From Cupriavidus oxalaticus (GTDB taxonomy: Bacteria > Pseudomonadota > Gammaproteobacteria > Burkholderiales > Burkholderiaceae), in the NCBI RefSeq assembly GCF_004768545.1, contig NZ_CP038635.1:620001-684000 (forward strand): DNA of 64,000 nt. Direction: 5' to 3'. The notes under the pieces are model-generated. The model made no database searches. It was not told where the DNA came from and saw only the letters and a list, made by a program, of their open reading frames with translations. A program made the translations under genes and the position numbers. The stretch's first letter is position 1. Each line of letters begins with the position of its first letter. Positions 9,344 through 17,900 of the stretch are shown piece by piece.

Positions 9344-11093
9344 CGCCGCGTACCATGACTCCGCCGCCTGCCTCGTGCACGACGGCGCGGTGATCGCCGC
9401 CGCGGAAGACGAGCGCTTCACCCACATCAAGCATGGCAAGCGCCCGGTGCCGTTCACCGCGTGGGAGCTGCCGTTCCACGCGATCGACTATTGCCTGGCC
9501 GAAGCCGGCATCACGCTGCGCGACGTCGACCACGTGGCCTACTCGTTCGACCCAGCGCTGATGCCGGGCGCGCGCACGCACGATGCCACCGTGACGCTGC
9601 CGCTGGAGCCATCGAAGCAGGGCGCACCCGCCGGCAACGCATCGCCATGGGACCCGCTGTTCCTGACGTACGTGGTCAACGCGCCGCGCCAGCTGGCCAG
9701 CGGCGCGCCGCACCACCTGGCCGCGCGCTTCCGCGGCGTTACCCATGACGGCCCGTTCCGCTGGCATTTCGTCGAGCACCACATGGCGCACGAGGCCAGC
9801 GCCTTCCTCGCGGCGCCGTTCACGCGCTGCGCGGTGCTGACCATGGACGGACGCGGCGAGCGCGCCACTACCAGCTACGGCGTGTTCGACGGCAAGGAAT
9901 ACCGCCGCATCAAGCAGATCGACCTGCCCGACTCGCTCGGACTGCTGTACGAGCGGGTGACCAGGCACCTCGGCTTCCTGCATTCGTCGGACGAGTACAA
10001 GGTGATGGCGCTGGCCTCGTACGGCAAGCCGGCCTGCCTCGATGCCTTCCGCGGCATGGTGAGCCGCGATGCAGAAGGCGGTTACCGCGTGGCGCAAGCG
10101 GACCTGACGGCGCTGCTGGGACCGCCGCGGCAGCGCGGCGAGGCGTTCGGGCCCCGGCATCTCGATATCGCGCGTTCGCTGCAGGAGGTGCTGGAGGAAA
10201 CCGTGGTCGGCATGACCACGTGGCTGGCCGAAGCGACCGGCGAGCGCCACCTGTCGATGGCGGGCGGCGTCGCGCTGAACTGCGTGATGAACGCGCGCGT
10301 GCGCGACCGCAGCCCCTTTGACGAAGTCTGGGTGCAGCCGGCCGCGGGCGATGCCGGCACCGCGCTGGGCGCGGCGCTGTGGGTCGACCTCCTGCAGCGC
10401 GGCCGGCCGGCGCGGCAGTGGTCGATGGACCACGCCTACCTCGGCCCGGCCTATACCGACGACGAGATCGCCGCGTTCCTCGACTGGGCGCACCTGCCGT
10501 ACCGCCGGCTTGACGATATCGCCGCGCAGACCGCCGAGCTGCTGGCGCAGAACCAGATCATCGGCTGGTTCCAGGGGCGCATGGAATTCGGCCCGCGCGC
10601 GCTGGGCGCGCGCTCGATCCTGGCCTCGCCGATCGACGCCGGCATGCAGCAGCGGCTCAACGAGATCAAGGACCGCGAGGACTTCCGCCCGGTGGCGCCG
10701 GTGGTGATGCAGGAGCGCGCCGCCGACTGGTTCACCGCGGCCAGGCCGGGCCGCGGCGAGGCGCCGTTCATGCTGTTCATCTACGACGTGCGCCCGGAAC
10801 AGGCGCCGCGCATTCCGGCGGTTTGCCACGTCGACGGCACCGCGCGCGTGCAAACGGTGCGGCGCGAGCAGAATCCCGCCTACTACGACCTGCTGGCCGC
10901 GTTCGAGCGCCGCACCGGCGTGCCGGTGCTGGTCAACACCTCGTTCAATACGCGCGGCGAGCCCATCGTCTGCACGCCGCGCGATGCGGTCGAGTGCTTC
11001 TGGACCTCGCCGCTGGATGCCCTGGTGATCGGCTCGTTCCTGCTGGAAAAGCCCGCGGCGGGCAACCGGGGAGGACCCCATGCACAGGACTGA
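9324..11093 (+). CDS. O-carbamoyltransferase, NodU/CmcH/TobZ family
   Basis: This 589-residue protein matches the NodU/CmcH family in length and layout. The N-terminal Kae1-like domain opens with LGINAAYHDSAACLVHDG. It has the metal-binding HHMAH cluster (about 151-155), LTMDGRGE and GGVALNCVMNA (about 312). The C-terminal YrdC-like domain carries FGPRALGARSI and VLVNTSFNTRGEPIVCTP. The family uses carbamoyl phosphate and ATP to make carbamoyl-AMP, then carbamoylates a hydroxyl. The start at 9324 has GAGG 7 bases upstream and lies inside the GT9 gene. In Pseudomonas aeruginosa a related enzyme (WapO) carbamoylates a core heptose. The position between two GT9 genes suggests a similar acceptor here, which is an inference. 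Confidence 0.9.
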   Translation: MFTLGINAAYHDSAACLVHDGAVIAAAEDERFTHIKHGKRPVPFTAWELPFHAIDYCLAEAGITLRDVDHVAYSFDPALMPGARTHDATVTLPLEPSKQGAPAGNASPWDPLFLTYVVNAPRQLASGAPHHLAARFRGVTHDGPFRWHFVEHHMAHEASAFLAAPFTRCAVLTMDGRGERATTSYGVFDGKEYRRIKQIDLPDSLGLLYERVTRHLGFLHSSDEYKVMALASYGKPACLDAFRGMVSRDAEGGYRVAQADLTALLGPPRQRGEAFGPRHLDIARSLQEVLEETVVGMTTWLAEATGERHLSMAGGVALNCVMNARVRDRSPFDEVWVQPAAGDAGTALGAALWVDLLQRGRPARQWSMDHAYLGPAYTDDEIAAFLDWAHLPYRRLDDIAAQTAELLAQNQIIGWFQGRMEFGPRALGARSILASPIDAGMQQRLNEIKDREDFRPVAPVVMQERAADWFTAARPGRGEAPFMLFIYDVRPEQAPRIPAVCHVDGTARVQTVRREQNPAYYDLLAAFERRTGVPVLVNTSFNTRGEPIVCTPRDAVECFWTSPLDALVIGSFLLEKPAAGNRGGPHAQD

Positions 11094-12066
11094 GCCGCTG
11101 GTCTCGGTGGTGGTTCCCACCTGGCGGCGCCCGGCGCTGCTGGCGCGCTGCCTGCAGGCGCTGTGCGCGCAACGGCTGCCGCCGCAGTCGTACGAGATCA
11201 TCGTCGCCGACGACGGCTGCGAGGCGCGCATCGAACGGCTGGTGGCGCTGATGGCGTCCCGGCATCCCGCGCATGCGCTGCGCTACGTGGCCGTGTCCGG
11301 CACACAGGGTCCGTCCGGGGCGCGCAATGCCGGCTGGCGCCGCGCTGCGAGCGCGCTGATCGCATTCACCGACGACGATACCGTGCCGGATCCGCACTGG
11401 TTGCGCGAAGGCTGCGCGGCGCTGGCGCGCCAGCCCGAATGCTGCGCCGTGGCCGGCGCCGTCGAGGTGCCGCTGCCGCCGCGGCCGACCGATCATGAGC
11501 GCGATACCGGCGGACTGGCGCAGGCGGAGTTCGTTACCGCCAACTGCTTCGTGCGGCGTGAAGCGCTGCGGCGCATCGGCGGCTTCGACGAACGCTTCAC
11601 GCGCGCGTGGCGCGAGGACTCGGACCTGCAGTTCCGGCTGATGAACGAGGTCTGCCCGGTCGGCCGCGCGCCGCGCGCGGTCGTCGTGCATCCGGTGCGG
11701 CCGGCGGCATGGGGCAGCAGTATCGCCGCGCAGGCCAAGGTGTATTACGACGCGCTGCTGTACAAGAAGCATCCGCGCCTGTACCGGCAGCGCATCCGCC
11801 GCACGCCGCCGTGGCATTACTACGTGGCGGTGCTGGCGCTGCTGGCCGCGCCGGTGGCGTTGCTGGCCGGGGCGCCGCGTGTTGCCGCCGGCGCCGGCCT
11901 GCTGTGGCTGGCGCTGACGGTGTCGTTCTGCCTGCGCCGGCTGCGCGGCGCGGCGCTGACGCCCGCGCATGTGGCCGAGATGGCGCTCACTTCCGTATTG
12001 ATCCCGCCGCTGTCGCTGTTCTGGCGCCTGCGCGGCGCACTGGCATTCCGGGTGGTGTTCCTATGA
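11080..12066 (+). CDS. Family 2 (GT-A) glycosyltransferase with C-terminal membrane hairpin
   Basis: This 328-residue protein has the GT2 core: SVVVPTWRRPALLARCL (about 6-22), IIVADDGC (about 43-50) and the DxD-type FTDDDTVPDPHWL (about 97-109), with WREDSDLQFRL near 182 as the ED catalytic region. Near the C-terminus, YYVAVLALLAAPVALLA and AGLLWLALTVSFCL form two probable membrane segments, so it likely works at the inner face of the plasma membrane on a lipid-linked acceptor. It overlaps the carbamoyltransferase by 14 bases and the next gene by 4. The sugar is unknown. Confidence 0.87.
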   Translation: MHRTEPLVSVVVPTWRRPALLARCLQALCAQRLPPQSYEIIVADDGCEARIERLVALMASRHPAHALRYVAVSGTQGPSGARNAGWRRAASALIAFTDDDTVPDPHWLREGCAALARQPECCAVAGAVEVPLPPRPTDHERDTGGLAQAEFVTANCFVRREALRRIGGFDERFTRAWREDSDLQFRLMNEVCPVGRAPRAVVVHPVRPAAWGSSIAAQAKVYYDALLYKKHPRLYRQRIRRTPPWHYYVAVLALLAAPVALLAGAPRVAAGAGLLWLALTVSFCLRRLRGAALTPAHVAEMALTSVLIPPLSLFWRLRGALAFRVVFL

Positions 12067-13199
12067 CAAGCGCAACCATTTCCCCTTTGAACCTGCCGCT
12101 GATGCCCGCGCGGCGCAAGCCGCATGCGCCGGCGCGCCGCATCGCGGTGTTCCGCGCGCTACAGCTGGGCGACATGCTGTGCGCGGTGCCGGCGCTGCGT
12201 GCGCTGCGCGAAGGCGAGCCCGATGCGCACATCACGCTGATCGGGCTGCCGTGGGCGCAGGAGTTCGTCTCGCGCTTCGGCGCGCTGGTGGATGCGCTGA
12301 TGGTCTTCCCGGGTGCGCCCGGCATGCCGGAGCAGTCCTACGCCGAGGCGGCCGCCGCACCGTTCTACGCGGCCGCGCGCGCGGCGCGCTTCGACCTGGC
12401 GATCCAACTGCATGGCAGCGGCTCGCTCAGCAATGCGGTGGTGCGGCGACTGGGTGCGCGCCGCACGGCAGGATTCTGCCCCGACGCAGCCGACCATGAC
12501 GCTGCCCATACCACGGGCGTGCGCAGCACGCGCGAAGGCATGCTGCTACCGTGGCCGCAAGGCAATGAAGTCGTGCGGCTGCTGTCACTGATGCAGGCGC
12601 TGGGCTATCCCGCCGCCGATCCCCACCTGGAGTTCCCGCTGCGCCCGCTCGATCATGCCAGCTGGCGCCTGCTGGCCGAAGAGCATGGGCTCGGCCCGGC
12701 CGGCTATGTCTGCATCCACGCCGGCGCGCGCATGCTGTCGCGGCGCTGGCCGCTGGAGCGCTTCGCCGAAGCCGGCAGGGCGCTGCGCCGCCACTGGAAG
12801 GTGGTACTGACCGGCAGCCGCGACGAAGCGGCGCTTATCGATCAGCTCGCGCGGCGCATCGGCAAGCCGGTGGTCAACCTGTGCGGACAGACTTCGCTGG
12901 GCACGCTGGCCGCGCTGATCGGCCATGCGCGCCTGCTGCTGTGCAACGACACCGGCGCCTCGCATATCGCCGCGGCCATGGATACGCCCAGCGTGGTGGT
13001 GTCCTGCGGCAGCGACAGCGCGCGCTGGGCGCCGCTCGATGCCTCGCTGCACCGCGTGCTGGCCGAGCATCCGCCGTGCCGTCCCTGCATGCACCAGCAA
13101 TGCCCGGTCGCCGGCCACCCGTGCGCCGCCGGCATCAGCGTAAAGCGCGTGGTCGATACCGCGCTGGAACTGGCGGCGCGGGAGTATGACCATGCCTAG
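12063..13199 (+). CDS. GT9 family glycosyltransferase (heptosyltransferase-like) II
   Basis: This 378-residue GT9 protein has VFRALQLGDMLCAVPALRAL at the N-terminus, CIHAGARMLSRRWPLERF near the centre and LCNDTGASHIAAAMDTPSVV in the C-terminal donor domain. A Cys-rich end (CRPCMHQQCPVAGHPC) parallels that of the first GT9. The ATG at 12063 overlaps the previous stop (ATGA) and gives an N-terminus typical of the family; the longer frame from 11607 runs across the GT2 gene and is rejected. It is the second heptosyltransferase-like enzyme of the operon, suggesting two successive additions of heptose-type sugars. Confidence 0.87.
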   Translation: MTSATISPLNLPLMPARRKPHAPARRIAVFRALQLGDMLCAVPALRALREGEPDAHITLIGLPWAQEFVSRFGALVDALMVFPGAPGMPEQSYAEAAAAPFYAAARAARFDLAIQLHGSGSLSNAVVRRLGARRTAGFCPDAADHDAAHTTGVRSTREGMLLPWPQGNEVVRLLSLMQALGYPAADPHLEFPLRPLDHASWRLLAEEHGLGPAGYVCIHAGARMLSRRWPLERFAEAGRALRRHWKVVLTGSRDEAALIDQLARRIGKPVVNLCGQTSLGTLAALIGHARLLLCNDTGASHIAAAMDTPSVVVSCGSDSARWAPLDASLHRVLAEHPPCRPCMHQQCPVAGHPCAAGISVKRVVDTALELAAREYDHA

Positions 13200-14139
13200 G
13201 CGCCTGCGCATCCTGACCTGGCACGTCCATGGCAACTACCTGTACTACCTGTCGCAGATTCCGCACGACCTGTACCTGGTGACGCGCGACGACGGCACGC
13301 CCGGCTATGCCGGCGCCGGCGGCGCGCTGGCATGGGGCAACAACGTGCGCGAGGTGCCGTACCAGAGAGTGCCGCAAGGGCGGTTCGACTGCGTGCTGTA
13401 CCAGCACCGGCACCATTACCTGCGCGATCGCGTGGAACTGCTGAGCGACGCGCAGCGCGCGCTGCCGGCAATCTACCTCGAGCACGACCCGCCGCAGGAA
13501 CATCCCACCAATACGCTGCATCCGGTCCAGGATGCATCGGTGCTGCTGGTCCATGTGACACCGTTCAATGCGCTGATGTGGGACAGCGGCGTGACGCCGT
13601 GGCGCGTGATCGAGCACGGCGTGATCGTCGACAGCCAGGTGCAATACAGCGGCGAGCTGGCGCGCGGCATCAGCGTCGTCAACAACCTGCAGAGCCGGGG
13701 CCGCCGGCTGGGCGCGGACGTGTTTGCGCAGGTGCGGGAGCTGGTGCCGCTGGACCTGGTCGGCATGGCGGCGCAGCAGGCGGGAGGGCTCGGTGAAATA
13801 CCCAATCCGCAACTGGCCGCCTTTGTCGCGCGCTACCGCTTCTTCTTCAATCCGATCCGCTATACCAGCCTGGGGCTGGCCGTGGTGGAGGCCATGACGC
13901 TGGGCGTACCGGTGGTGGGGCTGGCGACCGCGGAACTCGCCACGGTGATCCAGAGCGGCAGCAACGGCTACGTCGACACGCGCCTGGACGTGCTGGTCAG
14001 CGTGATGCGCGAGCTGCTCGACGATCCGGAGCTGGCGCGCGCATGGGGCGAGCGTGGCTGCCGGCTGGCGCGCGAGCGCTTCGGCATCGGGCGCTTCGTT
14101 GCGGAATGGGACGAGGCCCTGCGTACGGTGGCGGGATAA
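13192..14139 (+). CDS. GT-B glycosyltransferase (GT4-like), last gene of glycan operon
   Basis: This 315-residue protein starts RRLRILTWHVHGNYLYYLSQ, a short N-terminal domain that resembles GT4 enzymes. Its donor-domain end includes FFFNPIRYTSLGLAVVEAMTLGVPVVG, where the usual first Glu of E-x7-E is replaced by Tyr/Thr while the second Glu is kept. ELATVIQSGSNGYVDTRLDVL and a C-terminal helix follow. The start at 13192 has GGAG 7 bases upstream; an ATG at 13186 is only 1 base from that site. The gene overlaps the GT9 before it by 8 bases. It ends only 20 bases from a convergent gene and no terminator is seen between them. Confidence 0.8.
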   Translation: MPRRLRILTWHVHGNYLYYLSQIPHDLYLVTRDDGTPGYAGAGGALAWGNNVREVPYQRVPQGRFDCVLYQHRHHYLRDRVELLSDAQRALPAIYLEHDPPQEHPTNTLHPVQDASVLLVHVTPFNALMWDSGVTPWRVIEHGVIVDSQVQYSGELARGISVVNNLQSRGRRLGADVFAQVRELVPLDLVGMAAQQAGGLGEIPNPQLAAFVARYRFFFNPIRYTSLGLAVVEAMTLGVPVVGLATAELATVIQSGSNGYVDTRLDVLVSVMRELLDDPELARAWGERGCRLARERFGIGRFVAEWDEALRTVAG

Positions 14140-14159
14140 GCCGGAGGCAGCGCATCCGT

Positions 14160-14657
14160 TCAGCGCTTGTCGTGGGTACGGCCACTGCCGTTGGCGCTGC
14201 CATTGCCATTGCCATTGCCATTGCCATTGCCATCGCCGTCCGGCGCCGCGCTTGCGCCTCCGCGCACCGATGTACTGGCCGAGACCGTGCAGCAAACCAG
14301 GTAGTACGCGCGTTTCAACGCCATCGCGGCCTGCACTTTCGAGCCCGCTTCGGCGCTGGCAAACGCCTCGTGCAAGCAATGCTCGATGCTGTCGGCGGTG
14401 CCATGCTGCTCGAAAAGGTCTTCGGGCCGTTGCGCCCAGAGCGTCAATAGAACCCGCTCTCGTTGCGCCATGGTATGCGCGGGCCACACGCGGTCGCGGC
14501 TCAGCAGTTCCAGGCGCGTCGCCAGCAGGGCTTCGAGGAATATTGTGGGCCGCGCGGGGCGTCTGGCGTGGGGCTGTAAGCCGGGGGATTGCGCGGAAGT
14601 GACGCCAGTCGCGGACTCGGTCTCCGCAGGCGCGTCGTGATGCAGGAAGAAGGTCAT
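14160..14657 (-). CDS. Hypothetical protein with Gly-Asn repeat tail
   Basis: I do not recognise this 165-residue protein. The central part (about 38-125, FLEALLATRLELL to KRAYYLVCC) is predicted helical and reads like a real coding sequence. The C-terminus is a run of Gly-Asn dipeptides encoded by a hexanucleotide repeat at 14198-14233. No signal peptide or metal motif is visible. The start is uncertain: 14657 begins MTFFLHHDAPAETES without an evident ribosome site, and the open frame extends to 14903 with low-complexity sequence. It is convergent with the glycan operon. Confidence 0.5.
   Translation of the reverse strand: MTFFLHHDAPAETESATGVTSAQSPGLQPHARRPARPTIFLEALLATRLELLSRDRVWPAHTMAQRERVLLTLWAQRPEDLFEQHGTADSIEHCLHEAFASAEAGSKVQAAMALKRAYYLVCCTVSASTSVRGGASAAPDGDGNGNGNGNGNGSANGSGRTHDKR
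14198..14233. repeat. Six perfect copies of TGCCAT
   Basis: The six-base unit TGCCAT is repeated six times without error and continues with degenerate copies on both sides. In the leftward gene here it encodes alternating Gly-Asn. Copy changes would keep the frame and only alter tail length. Confidence 0.95.
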
Positions 14658-14921
14658 GGCGGTGGGGCGGCGCCCGCGTCTGCCACTTATGCGAAGCATG
14701 AAGTCGGGCCGCGGTGCCGGAGTCTGTTGCGCTTGCGCGCTCACTGGTAGCGCTGCAAGGAGCGTTCCAACGCGCAATCGTGACGGCAGGCGGGGCGCCG
14801 GTGAGGGCGGCGCCTGGCCTGCAGGGATTATTGCAACGTTGCGCGTAAATCCGGCGCTACGTTCGTTGGCGCACCCGGCGAAACGCAAAAAAAACACACG
14901 CAAAACGTACGCCGCGGTGCT

Positions 14922-17900
14922 TCAGGCAACGCGCAATTCCCGGATGGCGTTCAGCAAGGCCTCCAGCGAGACCGGCTTGGTCAGGTGGGCGTCGAAGCCT
15001 GCCTGCATCGACTCGCGGATATCGTCCGGCCGGCCATAGCCGCTCAATGCAATCGCGGTCAGCTTGTGAAGGTGCGGCTGGCGGCGGATGGCGCGAATGA
15101 AATCCAGTCCCGACATGCCGGGCATGCCGATGTCGGACAGCAGCAGGTCGGGGCAATGCTCGCCGAGACGGTCCAGTGCCTCCTGCCCGCTGGTGGCGAC
15201 CGACACGCTGGCGCCTTCCATTTCGAGCAGCAGCTTGAACGTCTCGACCGTGCCGGAATCGTCGTCGACCAGCAGGATCTCGGTGCCATTCAGCGGCAGC
15301 GAGGGCGCCGGCGCCGGCGCGGTGTCGGTAGCGATTTCTTGGCGCAGCGGCAGCGTTACCGTGAACACCGAGCCCTTGCCGATCCCGTCGGAATTCGCGC
15401 GCACCGTGCCGTTCTGCATGGTTACCAGTTCGCGTACCAGCGACAGGCCAATGCCTAGGCCGCCCTGCCGCGCGCTCGGCGCAGTGCCCTGGCGGAACAT
15501 GTCAAAGATATGCGGCAGGTTCTGCGCGTCGATGCCAACGCCGGTGTCGCGCACCTCCAGCACGCCGTCGCCGCCCGCTCTGGATAGCGAGACCGTGATC
15601 TTGCCGCCGGCGCTGGTGTATTTGAGCGCATTGCTGACCAGGTTCCAGACCACTTGCTCGACCCGGGTCAGGTCGGCGTCGATCATCAGCGGGCGGGCCG
15701 GTAAGCTGCGCTCCAGCGCGATGTCCTTGCGCCCGGCCTCTTCCTCGATGGCGCGGCAGACGCGGTCGACCACTTCGCCCCAGTCGACCGGCGCGCGCGC
15801 GATCGACAGCTTGCCGGTGCGCAGGCGCGACATGTCGAGCAGGTCGTCGATGATGTGCGCCTGGCCGATCACGGTGCGCCGGATGGTGCCGGCGGCGCGC
15901 TGGATCACCGGGTTGCCGCGCGCTTCGGGCGAACGGCTGATCAGCTCGGCGCTGGCGCTGATCAGGTTGAGCGGATGCTTCAGTTCGTGCGACACCACCG
16001 CCAGGAACTCGTCGCGCACGCGCTCGGCACGCGCGTCGGCGGATTCGTTGCCCACCTGGCGCCCCGTGCGCGTGGCCAGCCGCGTCAGCGCCACTTCGTC
16101 GAGATTGCGCATGATCTTGGCAAAGCCGCTGAAACCGCCCTTGTCCAGGCGCGACAGCACGCCGCTGGCGCGGAAGCGGCTGCCGTCCTTGCGCTGGTGC
16201 CAGCGGTCTTCTTCAACGCGGCCGTACAGGCGCGCCTGCGCCATTTCTTCCTGTGCGACGCGGGCGGCGCGGTCTTCGGGCGTGTACAGGGCTTCCGCCT
16301 CCTGTCCGAGCATCTCCGCCTCGGTATAGCCGAAGATGCGTTCCGCGCCGGTGTTCCAGCTGGTGACGTGGCCTTCGTCGTCGTAGGTGATGATGGCGTA
16401 GTCGCGGGTGCTTTCCGCCACGATATTCATGCGCTTCTCGCCTTCGCTCAAGCGCTCTTCGGCGGCGCGGCGCGACGTGATGTCGATGAACGACAGCACC
16501 GCGCCCTCGATGCGGTCCTCGGTGGTGCGGTACGGCAGGAAGCGCGCCAGGTACCAGCGGCCGTCGTTGCTCTTGACTTCGCGCTCGATCAGGCGCAGGG
16601 AGTCGAAGGCTTCGCCGGCATCGTCGGCAAGCTTGTCGTAGTCGAGCCGGTGGGTGATATCGAGCAGCGACCGGCCGATGTCCGACGGGATGATGCTGAA
16701 GACGTCGGTGGCACGCGGGGTGTAGCGCTTGATGCACAGGTTGCGATCGACGAAGACCGTGCCGATATCGTTGGCCATGATCAGGTTCTGCAGGTCGTCG
16801 TTGATCTTGCCGGTTTCCTCGACCTTGGACTTGAGCTCGGCGTTGACGGTGGTCAGCTCTTCGTTGATCGACTGCAGTTCTTCCTTGCTGGTCTCCAGCT
16901 CCTCCGTGGTCGAGCGCAGTTCCTCGTTGATCGCCTGTAGTTCTTCGTTGGAGGCCTTCAGCTCCTCGGTCGAGGTCTCGGACTGCTCGATGGTGGCCTG
17001 CAGCTGTTCCCTGGTGCGATGCAGTTCGCGTTCGAGCTGCGCGATCATCGGGTCGCGCTCGTCGGGGGCCTGGCCGCGCGGCGCTGCGCTCATGCTGTCC
17101 TCGACCTCGTCGAACAGCACCAGCACGAAGTCGCCATTGGCTTCGGCGTCGTGTACCGGGCGCGCGGTCATGTTGACGAAGAAATGCCTGCCGTCGCGTT
17201 CGAGCTGCACGCGCCTGGCCTCGACGCTGTGATTGCTCTGCAGCGCCTGGTAGATCGCGGTACGCAGTTCCAGCCGCAGTTCCTGGCGCACCGCGCCGAT
17301 GATGTTGTGCGACGGCATGCCTCCGGCGTACTGCAGGAAGCGCCCGGCGCGGTCCGACAGGTGCACGATCTCGGAATCGCGGCTGACCAGCACGCTCGGC
17401 GGCGCGTGCTGCTCGATCAGCCGCTGGTGGAGGTCGCCGAAGGAGAACTTGCGCTTGCCGGACGGCTGCAGCACCGCCACCGGCGAGCGCGCATTGAGCA
17501 TGCCGGCCGACAGCGGCAACGGAGTTTCGGCGCGCACCGCGACGTTGGCGCGGTAGACGCGGGCCTTCTTGTCGACCACCGAAAACAGGTTGCTGACGCT
17601 GTCGGCGGCTTCGGAGCTGCCCAGGAACAGGTAGCCGCCCGGGCGCAGCGCGAAATGGAAGGTGCGCAGGATCTCGGCCTGCGCGTCGCGGTCCAGGTAG
17701 ATCAGCAGGTTACGGCAGCAGATCAGGTCCAGCCGCGAGAACGGCGGATCGCTGAGCACGTTGTGCAGTGCGAAGAGCACGCGCTCGCGCAGTTCCTTGC
17801 GCACGCGGTAGTGCGTGCCGTCCTTGGTGAAGAACTGCCGTACCCGCGCCGGCTCGACGTCGGCGATGATCGGTTCCGGGTACAGCCCGTTGCGCGCGAT

